Notes under the pieces: generated by a model
Seen by the model: only the letters and a program-made list of their open reading frames with translations
Told to the model about the DNA's origin: nothing
Database searches by the model: none
Part shown: positions 20,001-27,445 of the stretch, one piece after another
Numbering within the stretch: the stretch's first letter is position 1
Layout of the letters: the number at the start of each line of letters is the position of its first letter
Position numbers and translations under genes: made by a program
Source of the DNA: an uncultured Prevotella sp.
GTDB taxonomy: Bacteria; Bacteroidota; Bacteroidia; Bacteroidales; Bacteroidaceae
Direction of reading: 5' to 3'
Assembly: GCA_900320905.1 (NCBI GenBank)
Contig: ONTZ01000011.1
Span: 1 to 64,000, forward strand
DNA length: 64,000 bases

Positions 20001-20286
20001 ATTCCAAGATCCTATGGGCAACTCCCGCTTTAGCAACCGTTGGATTGAAGACGGTAGTTACCTGCGTTTGAAGAGTGTCACTCTGAGTTACGACCTGCCG
20101 CTCCAAAACGAGTACTTGCAGGGTCTGCAGTTCTGGGTTCAGGCTAACAACGTATTCACATTGACGAAGTATCTTGGCAGTGATCCTGAATTCACAATGA
20201 CCTCCAGCGTCATCGGTCAGGGTATTGATGTCGGTCAACTCAGCCAGAGCCGTTCTATCGTGGCAGGCATTAAGATTAAACTGTAA
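17038..20286 (+). CDS. SusC/RagA-family TonB-dependent outer-membrane transporter (second pair)
   Basis: 1082 residues. The signal peptide ends near LSIAAQ, followed by an acidic stretch EDEDTDTEDF-like segment and basic residues before a carboxypeptidase-like regulatory domain (TIRGRILNATTGQPVAGTIV). The plug is divergent: the usual VIDGV is PLVVVDDVII, but NPSDIEKVTVMRNGTALYG is clearly SusC-like. The C-terminus (AGIKIKL) ends in leucine instead of an aromatic residue. It is paired with the SusD 24 bp downstream. Its distance from the first SusC suggests that the two transporters take different ligands or are not a recent duplication. Confidence 0.92.
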   Translation: MKKYIILGLTLLMAFPLSIAAQDEDTDTEDFIETLARKLKPKHKQYPTRTIRGRILNATTGQPVAGTIVSADDVEGYSTLTEENGFYKLDIPTFTTSVYINMPDFNPVRLGLLDQEEQHEVKLYPVTFAAEYDKQINVRSDYSTKDFAYTNSVNIKDEVQKHLGAQVYSVTRNGTPGIGNVMFVQGLNSLNVNAQPLVVVDDVIIDQQYGRTMLHEGFFNDILSTLNPSDIEKVTVMRNGTALYGAKGANGVILIQTRRNKSMATRITANVSAGVVFQPKYLSIMDAGQYRSYASELLKTTNTRNRTFKFLNEDPNYYYYTQYHQNTDWKDYVYHTAMTQNYGINVEGGDAVANYSLSVGYVNQQSTLRYNDMDRLNIRFNTDISLNERFSIRFDASFGNITRDIRNDGAPASYDEGTPTAPGFLAYAKSPFLSPYSYGRGELSKTHFDIDEESYLSEALANYKNYNWQLGNPAAINEYSEAENKNRLENSMLNLTVTPSYRLSRNLLLSEHFSYNLVNTNEIFYIPVSGTPNYYVGSIGAYRENEVRSLASKQNSLMSDTRLDWSNRYNAHFIHLFGGARINWESYSMTSLLGYNTGNDKQPFMKSSLTNTNDFGTSDNWNSLAWYAQGEYNYKNRYYLQANVTVEGSSRFGRDGGNFRLFDAAWGIFPSVQASWVISNESWMAKIKAINYLRLTAGFDVSGNDDIDYYAARSFFSAAQFLNTISGLTFAGIGNSEIQWETTRRFNVGIETNLFNNRLSLSANYFRSNTDNLLTRQSLGFLSGLSENWTNDGKLKNQGFDVTAAVKVLALKNLQWEVGGSVGHYKNEITQLPEGQNYVDNDVYGATIRTQVGQVANQFYGYKSLGVFSTTTEAEAAGLYILGENGIDRTYFKAGDIHFADLNGDHQITEADRTFIGDPNPDIYGNIFTAVTYKHLKLDFRFNYSLGNDVYNYQRSQLEGGNRFMNQTTALIRRWQVEGQQTDIPQITFQDPMGNSRFSNRWIEDGSYLRLKSVTLSYDLPLQNEYLQGLQFWVQANNVFTLTKYLGSDPEFTMTSSVIGQGIDVGQLSQSRSIVAGIKIKL

Positions 20287-20309
20287 TTAAGAATTAAGAA
20301 TTAAGAATT

Positions 20310-22124
20310 ATGATTACTAAGATATATAAACTCATTTTCGCGACCTGCGCCATCTGCGGCATGGCCTCTTGCTCCGATTTCTTCGATCAGCAGTCAGAGC
20401 ATGTCGTCTTTACCGAGAACAATAAATTGGATAACGCTACAGACACTATTTACAGTGTCATTGGTATCCTCAACAAACTGCAGTCCATTGCCGACCGCAC
20501 CATCCTTCTCGGAGAGGTACGCGGTGACCTCGTTGATATTACAAATGCAGCCAACAGCGACCTACGCGACATGGCACTTTTCAATATTGGGGACGATAAC
20601 CGCTACAACCAGCCGCGTGACTACTATGCCATCATTAACAACTGTAATTTCTTTATTGCAAACGTTGATACGGCCATGAAGAACAACCGCAATGAGTATG
20701 TCTTCATGAGAGAGTATGCTGCCGTCAAGGCCATCCGCGCCTGGACCTATCTACAACTTGTGCTCAATTATGGCAATGTTCCATTTATTACAGAACCGAT
20801 TCTCAACAAAATCGATGCAGAAAAGGACTACCAAAAGCGTGACCTTCAATATGTGTGCGACTATTTCATTCAGGATCTTGTACCCCTGGCTGACCGATGG
20901 GGCAACGAATACCCCGAATACGGAACAATCCGCAGCAATGCATCACGCCTGTTCTACTTCCCTATCAACATCGTGCTTGGCGACCTGAACCTGTGGTTAG
21001 CAAGTAAGACAAAGGATCCTGCCACCTACCGTGAGGCTGCCATGCGCTACTACAAGTACATTAACGAGCGAAATGGTAACAACTCTGCCTACCCCAATGG
21101 TATAAACCTTTATACTTGGAGGCCAGGGTCTGGTGACTGGAACAGACCGGAAACCAGTTACACTTCAGGAAGCCTAGGCACAGAGACAACGGGAACCAAC
21201 GCGGAGATTATCACCATGATTGCTGGCGACTCTATCCCTGCTGAAGGACATTACAGTGAACTGCGCAATCTGTTCAACTCCCAGCAGGACAATGACTACC
21301 GCGCCAGCATCGTGCCTTCTACTTATATGTTCAATCTGTCAGGCAGTCAGGTTCATTGTTGCGTGGGAACAAATGGAACCACATTCTATTATGCACCCAC
21401 AGAACTGCCCAATTACATGTCGGGTGACTTACGACTATATCAATATTACAGTAATGGTTACACGACCGACCGTCTGTCAGGCGAACGCATCGAGACCTCA
21501 TACAATGATAAGTATGAGTCCCAGAACGTCCATATTTACCGTCGCCAGATGATTTATCTGCGACTTGCCGAAGCCCTCAATGGTGCAGGATTCCCACGTG
21601 CCGCATTCCAAATGTTGTCACAAGGAATTAATAACGATGTCCTCAAACAGACTGTCATTCCTTATTGTTCACAAAGCGACTCCACATGGATTACCAGCCT
21701 CAACTTCCCAAGAGAGCGATACGGAATCTTCACCGTTGAAGAACTTGCATCTAATCGCACTGAGGAGGGACACAATACGATTGGCATCCATTCGCATGGT
21801 TCTGGCTGGACACCGATGAACGAATTCTATCAGTTACCTGATGACTCGCTCCTGACCGAAGAGCAGAAGAAACCTATTCAAACAGCCTTTGTCGATAGTT
21901 TGCTGCTCAATGAGTGCGGTTTGGAATTGGCCTTCGAAGGAACCCGTTTCTACGACATCATGCGCTTTGCTTTCCGCCAGCCCAATCCTGGAGACTTTCT
22001 GGCCCGTCAGATTTATGGCCGCCGCGGAAAGGAGAATATCGGAATCATGCGCAGTGAGATCAAGAAAGACCTCAGTGACGAACGCAACTGGTACCTCCAG
22101 TGGAACGGACAAATCGGTATGTAA
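20310..22124 (+). CDS. SusD/RagB-family surface lipoprotein (second pair)
   Basis: 604 residues with lipobox MASC and mature start SDFFDQQ. SusD features include the helical core (AVKAIRAWTYLQLVLNYGNV) and the C-terminal LAFEGTRFYDIMRFAFRQ. It is the partner of the preceding SusC. Its last 25 bases overlap the GTG that probably starts the downstream regulator, so the regulator is likely translated by coupling to this gene. Confidence 0.93.
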   Translation: MITKIYKLIFATCAICGMASCSDFFDQQSEHVVFTENNKLDNATDTIYSVIGILNKLQSIADRTILLGEVRGDLVDITNAANSDLRDMALFNIGDDNRYNQPRDYYAIINNCNFFIANVDTAMKNNRNEYVFMREYAAVKAIRAWTYLQLVLNYGNVPFITEPILNKIDAEKDYQKRDLQYVCDYFIQDLVPLADRWGNEYPEYGTIRSNASRLFYFPINIVLGDLNLWLASKTKDPATYREAAMRYYKYINERNGNNSAYPNGINLYTWRPGSGDWNRPETSYTSGSLGTETTGTNAEIITMIAGDSIPAEGHYSELRNLFNSQQDNDYRASIVPSTYMFNLSGSQVHCCVGTNGTTFYYAPTELPNYMSGDLRLYQYYSNGYTTDRLSGERIETSYNDKYESQNVHIYRRQMIYLRLAEALNGAGFPRAAFQMLSQGINNDVLKQTVIPYCSQSDSTWITSLNFPRERYGIFTVEELASNRTEEGHNTIGIHSHGSGWTPMNEFYQLPDDSLLTEEQKKPIQTAFVDSLLLNECGLELAFEGTRFYDIMRFAFRQPNPGDFLARQIYGRRGKENIGIMRSEIKKDLSDERNWYLQWNGQIGM

Positions 22125-23827
22125 TCATTATGCTTCTGACCATGCTGCCGCTGTTGCCAGCGGCAGCACAGGCGGATAAGAAGACGCTCTGCCCCGAAAT
22201 AAAGATCGAGGTAGAGCGTCTTCCAGACCTCACTATCCCCCGTGCTGGACACGAACTGTTCTACATTAATGGTGAGTTCGTGGTGGCAGGAGGTCATACC
22301 GACGGTTTTGTGCCTACGCCTACGGCCGAATATTACAAAGACGGCAAATGGCATCAGATGCCGATGGTGTATAATCATGACTTCGGATTCTCCGTGGTAC
22401 TGAAATCCGGCAAGGTATTACTCGGTGGAGGCTGCGAACAGCCCCTCGGCATTGGACAGACCTTTCTGGCAGAACTATATGATCCCGTCAACCATACCTT
22501 CAATGGTTTTGGCTGTATGGAACAGAAACGCACTGGTGCAGCCGGCTTAGAATTAGACAGCGGGAAGGTGGTCATCAGTGGCAATTGGTATCACAACGAC
22601 GGCGTAGAGGTCTATAATGGGCAAAAGCACTTCACATATATCAAAGATGCGACGATAGGGCGCACCCACCCCTATATTCTCCGTACAGCCAAGGATGATG
22701 CCATCATTTTCGGTACGGAAGGCATAAAGGGTGATACCATCCAATGGACTGCCGACCGTCTAAAAGGCGACACACTTCACATTCCCTTCTTTGACAAATG
22801 GCATCCTGTGAATGTCAGCCACCACCGTAATGCAGAGAGTTTTATCGGTGACGAAGAAAAAGGTCTCTATGCATATCTGATTCCCGTCACAGACAGTATT
22901 GGTCAGGTAGCCGTCGCAAAAGTAGAGAACGGCGAATTCTCACTCCTGCCAACTATTTGCCCTGTTCCCATGCAAAGCCAATGGGAATCCATCATTTATA
23001 GTATGCCCGTCATTGTCGATCAGAAAGCAGGACGAGGCTATATGATAGGTATCAGCGGCGACTTCCGCTCTGATCCCGAAAAAACCAATCGCTACTATGT
23101 TCTCTGCATCGACTATGCTCAGGCTAAAGATGGGCAACCTGCACCGCTGACACTCTACTATACAGACCCAATGCTGACCATATGCGACACTCCCCCTGTA
23201 GTGGATGACAATGGAAATCTGCTGATTGCGGGCGGCTTGCTACACCATAGCAACTTCACGCCCTCTGCAGAAGTCTTGCTGTTGCACGTCGGGCAGCAAC
23301 CCGCAAAGGTTGCTGGAGGCACCAGTCCCTGGATGATACTATTATTAGTCTTGGCAATTGTAGCCATTACACTGGCTACATGGCTATGGTGCAGGAAGAA
23401 ACATACGCAAGAGACAGTCATAACAGAAGAAAAAGATCCTGCCCCAACAGAAAAAAAGGCAGACCCGTCAGACGAAGCCAATTTAGAACTGATGCGCCGT
23501 ATGAGGGAACTGATGGAAACCAGAAAACTTTTCCAGAACAGCAACCTCAAACTGAATGATTTTGCAACAGCACTGAATACCAATCGCAACTATATCTCTA
23601 AATGTATAAGTAACGTAAAACCTAACTATACATTTGCTCAGTTCGTCAACGAGTATCGTTTGGAATACGCAAAGCAACTTATCCTCAACAACCCCGAGAA
23701 AAAAATCAATGAGATATTCTTAGAATCTGGTTTCTCCAACGAGCAAACATTCTATCGAACATTCAAAATTAGCACGGGCAAGACACCCAAAGAGTGGAAA
23801 GAAGCCAATTGTCCTAATGCCGTATAG
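22100..23827 (+). CDS. Membrane-spanning one-component regulator: kelch-like periplasmic domain, one TM helix, AraC-type HTH
   Basis: 575 residues. After a signal peptide (MLLTMLPLLPAAAQA) comes a periplasmic beta-propeller-like region of about 380 residues with kelch-type repeats (FVVAGGHTDGF, GKVLLGGGCEQPLG, GKVVISGN, NLLIAGGLLHHS). One strong transmembrane segment follows at about residues 410-432, then basic CRKKHTQE. The C-terminal AraC-type HTH (about 480-570) contains LNDFATALNTNRNYISKCIS and FLESGFSNEQTFYRTFKIS. No kinase or receiver domain is present. It probably senses a periplasmic ligand and acts on DNA from the membrane. The start is GTG 22100, overlapping susD, or ATG 22130; the basic residues of the former make a better signal peptide. 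Confidence 0.88.
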   Translation: MERTNRYVIIMLLTMLPLLPAAAQADKKTLCPEIKIEVERLPDLTIPRAGHELFYINGEFVVAGGHTDGFVPTPTAEYYKDGKWHQMPMVYNHDFGFSVVLKSGKVLLGGGCEQPLGIGQTFLAELYDPVNHTFNGFGCMEQKRTGAAGLELDSGKVVISGNWYHNDGVEVYNGQKHFTYIKDATIGRTHPYILRTAKDDAIIFGTEGIKGDTIQWTADRLKGDTLHIPFFDKWHPVNVSHHRNAESFIGDEEKGLYAYLIPVTDSIGQVAVAKVENGEFSLLPTICPVPMQSQWESIIYSMPVIVDQKAGRGYMIGISGDFRSDPEKTNRYYVLCIDYAQAKDGQPAPLTLYYTDPMLTICDTPPVVDDNGNLLIAGGLLHHSNFTPSAEVLLLHVGQQPAKVAGGTSPWMILLLVLAIVAITLATWLWCRKKHTQETVITEEKDPAPTEKKADPSDEANLELMRRMRELMETRKLFQNSNLKLNDFATALNTNRNYISKCISNVKPNYTFAQFVNEYRLEYAKQLILNNPEKKINEIFLESGFSNEQTFYRTFKISTGKTPKEWKEANCPNAV

Positions 23828-23985
23828 TTTCAATGGCAGAAAATTTAGTCCTGATTCCAATTCTTTTTTCCGTTTCAAAAACACAATTTTATATTTTGAT
23901 TGTACAAGCCCAATTCATGGCTAATGATTGCTGTACCTAAGAAAAACATACTATGTTTTGGGAAGAATCAACTAACATCTTATCA

Positions 23986-24016
23986 ATTGTTAGTCGATTT
24001 TGTTAAATTGTTAGTC
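23986..24016 (+). promoter_or_regulatory. Tandem operator-like direct repeat, 21-bp period
   Basis: ATTGTTAGTC occurs at 23986-23995 and again at 24007-24016, exactly 21 bp apart, two helical turns on the same DNA face. AraC-type activators commonly bind such direct repeats. ACTAAC at 23971-23976 is an inverted partial copy. The promoter-proximal copy ends 19 bp before the -7 element and covers the -33 position. The nearby gene for a membrane-bound AraC-type protein ends at 23827, which makes it the obvious candidate binder. Confidence 0.6.
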
Positions 24017-24035
24017 CACATATCTGTTTTTTCCT

Positions 24036-24043
24036 TATCTTTG
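24036..24043 (+). promoter_or_regulatory. -7 element of the beta-helix/dockerin operon
   Basis: TATCTTTG matches the Bacteroidota -7 consensus. No TTTG is present 19-20 bp upstream; TTGTTAGTC occupies that position instead. This suggests dependence on an activator or an alternative sigma factor. It leaves about 32 nt of leader before ATG 24080. Confidence 0.65.
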
Positions 24044-24079
24044 CAACATAAACAACAATTATCAAAATAATAAAACTTT

Positions 24080-25063
24080 ATGAAGAAATTACTATTATCC
24101 GTGGTTGCTATGCTGTTTGCAGCCACAAGTTATGCACAGAACACAGTAGTGGCCTCTTTGAACCATGAAGGAGAATCCACGATGTTCTATGGTGTTGGGG
24201 CCCTGCAACAGGCAGTTGCTGAGGCTGTCAGCGGTGACATCATCAGCCTCTCCAGCGGCACTTTCAATGCGTCCAATATTACTAAAGCCATTACCTTACG
24301 AGGAGTGGGTATTGACAACGACAATCCTACCTATATAGAAGGAGGATTCACCATCACAGTGACAGAAGAAGGTTCAAACCGTTTAACAATGGAGGGTATC
24401 AGATGTAAAGGCGAAGTAAAATTGGGAGGATCGTTTTCCTGTCCACAATTTGTGAAGTGCCAGTTTTGGAGAATTAACGGTATCGCTAATACTGACGCCG
24501 TTAAGGATGTCATGGTTGTCAACTGTAAAGTAACAGAATTCTTCCGTCAGGGAGGAAGCACGACAGTATCTCTTGTGAACAGTTATATTGCTGAACCTGG
24601 TGTTTACGAGAACGCTCACTTTATGGCTACCAATTGCATCATTTCAAAATATTGTCCAAGTGATCAGATGCATAATTCTATATGGAAGAACTGCATCTTC
24701 TGGACGACGAATTCATATTCTTATAAACTACCGAATAGTAGTAAGGCCATAAACTGTATAGGTATACCCAATTATTATAATATGTTTGAGAATTTGACCG
24801 ACAGTCCGAACAACATAACTATGGCTGCTCTCACTGACGTATTCACAGATTTCGATTGGGAAGGTTCTTGGTCAGACGACTGGACTTTTACACTGACCGA
24901 AGCAGGCAAAGCCGTGAAAGGCACCGACGGAAAAGAGGTAGGCCTCTATGGCGGTCCGATGCCGTTCAACCAAACCCTTTCTTATCCTCTCATTTCGAAA
25001 ATGGAGGTTGACGAGCAGACGGATGACAATGGAAAACTGAAAGTTGAGATTGGAGTGAAATAA
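24080..25063 (+). CDS. Secreted beta-helix-like protein (first of a tandem pair)
   Basis: 327 residues with a cleavable signal peptide (MKKLLLSVVAMLFAATSYAQ). The body has the short-strand rhythm of a right-handed parallel beta-helix: GDIISLSSGTFNASNI, ITLRGVGIDNDNPTYIEG, then repeated N/C-rich turns (VVNCKV, LVNSYI, ATNCII, WKNCIF). The C-terminus has VGLYGGPMPFN and SYPLISKMEVDEQTDDNGKL. Proteins of this fold include pectate lyases and adhesins, but I see no catalytic lyase motif. The closest relative is the next gene. Function is unknown. Confidence 0.75.
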   Translation: MKKLLLSVVAMLFAATSYAQNTVVASLNHEGESTMFYGVGALQQAVAEAVSGDIISLSSGTFNASNITKAITLRGVGIDNDNPTYIEGGFTITVTEEGSNRLTMEGIRCKGEVKLGGSFSCPQFVKCQFWRINGIANTDAVKDVMVVNCKVTEFFRQGGSTTVSLVNSYIAEPGVYENAHFMATNCIISKYCPSDQMHNSIWKNCIFWTTNSYSYKLPNSSKAINCIGIPNYYNMFENLTDSPNNITMAALTDVFTDFDWEGSWSDDWTFTLTEAGKAVKGTDGKEVGLYGGPMPFNQTLSYPLISKMEVDEQTDDNGKLKVEIGVK

Positions 25064-25097
25064 CTTTTTCAAACATAAAATTATAAAAGGAAGATTT

Positions 25098-26078
25098 ATG
25101 AAGAAATTAATATTATCCGTGGTTACCATGATGGTTGCGGCCACGAGTTTTAGTCAGGAAACTGTTGTGGCTTCTCTGAGCCATGAGGGAGAAACCACGA
25201 TGTTTTATGGTCTGACGGCCTTAGTGAAAGCAGCAGAGAAGGCTCAGAGCGGCGATGTGATCAACCTCTCCAGAGGTATTTTCAATGCTACGACGATCAA
25301 AGTAGGTATCACGTTGCGTGGTGCCGGTATCGATAGTGACGATCCTACTTATCTTAATGGAAATCTACATATCGAAATTCCCTCAGACGATGCAAACCGA
25401 TTCACTATGGAGGGTATTATCTGTAATAACGAAATGAGCATGCGTGGAACCTTTTCATCACCCCAAATTGTTAAGTGCAAATTGAGTGAAGGCTTTACCA
25501 CAAGAACTACAACTGATAACATTGACATCTTAGTAGTCAATAGCAGGGTCATAGGCCATTTCAATGTAGGAGGCATCTGTAGAATCTCCTTGATAAACAG
25601 TTACGTGGATGGAGTCAGTCACTATGATAATGCTCATTTTATGGGTCTGAATTGCATTCTTTTTAAAAACCGCATAGATCAACTGCACAACTCTGTCTGG
25701 AAAAATTGTATCTTCGCTACGTCAAACCATTCAGACTATAGACTGCCAACTGATTGCGAATGTACGAACTGCATAGCCGTTGATTACTACTATGACATTT
25801 TCAGTCAACTGAAGATTAAGCCAGGCTGCTCAAGCGCATCATACGCTGAAGCCTTCAAGGATTTCACAGGCACCTATACTGACGAACAGACCTTTGAATT
25901 GTCTGATGCCGCCAAGGCTAACGAAAACTTCAAGGGTACCGACGGAACGGAAGTGGGCTTATACGGCGGTCCACAACCATTCAACCTCACTCTGTCATAT
26001 CCGCTGATCTCTACGATGGAGGTCGGCGAAAAGACTGACGACAAGGGTCAGTTAGAAGTAACAATTGGGGTGAAGTAA
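25098..26078 (+). CDS. Secreted beta-helix-like protein (second of a tandem pair)
   Basis: 326 residues, clearly paralogous to the preceding gene along its whole length. It shares the signal peptide type (MKKLILSVVTMMVAATSFSQ), VVASLSHEGETTMFYG, ITLRGAGIDSDDPTYLNG, the WKNCIF turn and the C-terminal VGLYGGPQPFN with SYPLISTMEV. The middle, the likely ligand-facing part, differs most. It begins 34 bp after its sister. The pair appears to be an old tandem duplication that has since diverged. Function is unknown. Confidence 0.75.
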   Translation: MKKLILSVVTMMVAATSFSQETVVASLSHEGETTMFYGLTALVKAAEKAQSGDVINLSRGIFNATTIKVGITLRGAGIDSDDPTYLNGNLHIEIPSDDANRFTMEGIICNNEMSMRGTFSSPQIVKCKLSEGFTTRTTTDNIDILVVNSRVIGHFNVGGICRISLINSYVDGVSHYDNAHFMGLNCILFKNRIDQLHNSVWKNCIFATSNHSDYRLPTDCECTNCIAVDYYYDIFSQLKIKPGCSSASYAEAFKDFTGTYTDEQTFELSDAAKANENFKGTDGTEVGLYGGPQPFNLTLSYPLISTMEVGEKTDDKGQLEVTIGVK

Positions 26079-26094
26079 TTGAATACTACAGATT

Positions 26095-27393
26095 ATGCGT
26101 AAATATCTATTATTAACAATACTGCTCTCCGGTCTGACCTTAGGTGCGAGGGGGCAATCCGACCCGGAGATTGACTTGTCGGGGCTGCCGCAAAAGACAA
26201 CCGCTTCGTCGCTCCGCTACTGGTTCGATGCCGACGCCAACAGCGTCAAGACGGCATCCATTTCGGGCAGTGCCACCACCATCGATGCCTCTGCTCTTAA
26301 GGAAGGTATTCATACCGTGCATTACCAGATTGTGGACAATAAGAACATTGCAGGTATTCCCACCTCGAAGATTTTTATCAAGGTTGACCCGAAGATAGCA
26401 GCCACAGCCAAGTCTCTGCGCTACTGGTATGACGATGATGCCAACATCAATACCTCCACGCCCCTAAATGGTGCTACCACCATCGATGCCTCCACTCTCA
26501 GAGAGGGCATCCATACTGTACATTACCAAATTGTAGACAGCAAGGGTATTGCAAGCATCCCTGCCTCCAAGATATTCATCAAGTTAGATGAGAAAACCGC
26601 CACAGAGGCTAAGTCACTGCGCTATTGGTTTGACAGCGGAACCAATGTCAATAGCACTACAACCTTGAGCGGTGCTACTACTATCGATGCCTCTGCTATC
26701 AAGGAGGGCATCCACACCGTACACTATCAGATTGTCGATAGCAAGAATATTGCAGGTATTCCAGTCTCAAAGATGTTCATCAAGATAGACTCGAAGACTG
26801 TCGCCACAGCACAAAAATTGCGCTACTGGTTCGATGCCGATAAGGCCTCTGTCGTGGAAACAGATCTTAGCGAAGGCATTCAATCTGTCGATGCCTCAAA
26901 GTTGATGGAGGGTATCCATACCCTACATTACCAGATTATCGATAGCGAAGGGAAAGTTGACATTCCTGTATCCGCACTGTTCATCAAACTCAACAAGAAG
27001 GCAAAAACTGAGGCTACAGCCATCCGCTACTGGTTTGATGAGGATGATGCGAACATCAAGGAAACAACATTAGATCTGGAAAATCTCATGCTGACGATTG
27101 ATGCCAGCGATCTACTTATTGGCACTCATGAACTGCATATGCAGTTGGTGACAGCCAACGGAGAACTCTCACCAGCAATTTCCGGTAATTTCGTCAGCAT
27201 CATTATTAAGAAGGGCGATGTCAACAATGACGGAATTGTTGATGCCACTGATATTGTTTTAATTACAGACTATATGTTAGATAGTGAATCCATAACAATT
27301 GATAAGACCAATGCTGACTACAACAATGACAAGGAAATCAACATCGCAGACATCCTAGGCATTGTCAATATCATTATGATTACAGGAGAATAA
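26095..27393 (+). CDS. Secreted protein of five 67-residue repeats with a C-terminal dockerin-like domain
   Basis: 432 residues with a signal peptide (LLLTILLSGLTLGARG). From residue 39 there are five repeats of about 67 residues, each opening with LRYWFD and containing the core EGIHTVHYQIVDSKNIAGIP; the first three are closest and the fifth the most degenerate. Residues from about 374 hold a dockerin type I-like domain with calcium loops DVNNDGIVDATD and DYNNDKEINIAD. It is 17 bp after the second beta-helix gene and so lies in the same operon. Dockerins bind cohesins in clostridia, but no cohesin is visible here; in Bacteroidota such tails may mediate other protein contacts. Confidence 0.8.
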   Translation: MRKYLLLTILLSGLTLGARGQSDPEIDLSGLPQKTTASSLRYWFDADANSVKTASISGSATTIDASALKEGIHTVHYQIVDNKNIAGIPTSKIFIKVDPKIAATAKSLRYWYDDDANINTSTPLNGATTIDASTLREGIHTVHYQIVDSKGIASIPASKIFIKLDEKTATEAKSLRYWFDSGTNVNSTTTLSGATTIDASAIKEGIHTVHYQIVDSKNIAGIPVSKMFIKIDSKTVATAQKLRYWFDADKASVVETDLSEGIQSVDASKLMEGIHTLHYQIIDSEGKVDIPVSALFIKLNKKAKTEATAIRYWFDEDDANIKETTLDLENLMLTIDASDLLIGTHELHMQLVTANGELSPAISGNFVSIIIKKGDVNNDGIVDATDIVLITDYMLDSESITIDKTNADYNNDKEINIADILGIVNIIMITGE

Positions 27394-27403
27394 TATTGTT
27401 AAT

Positions 27404-27412
27404 TTGTGAGTC
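27404..27412 (+). promoter_or_regulatory. Second copy of the operator-like box, TTGTGAGTC
   Basis: It differs by one base from TTGTTAGTC at 24008-24016 and lies exactly 19 bp before the next -7 element (27432-27439), the same distance as at the upstream promoter. Both promoters also share a TTTTTTCC run just before the -7 element. This suggests common control of the two promoters flanking the beta-helix/dockerin operon. Confidence 0.5.
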
Positions 27413-27431
27413 TATCTAAAGACTTTTTTCC

Positions 27432-27439
27432 TACCTTTG
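27432..27439 (+). promoter_or_regulatory. -7 element of a promoter downstream of the dockerin gene
   Basis: TACCTTTG, followed by GCAG, as in many Bacteroidota promoters. No open frame of useful length starts just downstream. The transcript would be a short RNA or a long leader of argD, which also has its own promoter at 27617-27651. Confidence 0.55.
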
Positions 27440-27445
27440 CAGCGA

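Noticed and set aside
19219-20238. 339-codon minus-strand frame opposite the second susC
   Set aside because: The plus strand encodes an unmistakable SusC here. The antisense translation has no recognisable motif or start signal, and such shadow frames occur opposite many of the genes.
22100-23827. Hybrid two-component regulator
   Set aside because: There is a periplasmic propeller-like part and an AraC-type HTH, but no histidine kinase, phosphoacceptor or receiver domain between them.
26095-27393. Cellulosome component, based on the dockerin-like domain
   Set aside because: No cohesin, scaffoldin or cellulase accompanies it. The dockerin-like call is kept but not the cellulosome role.
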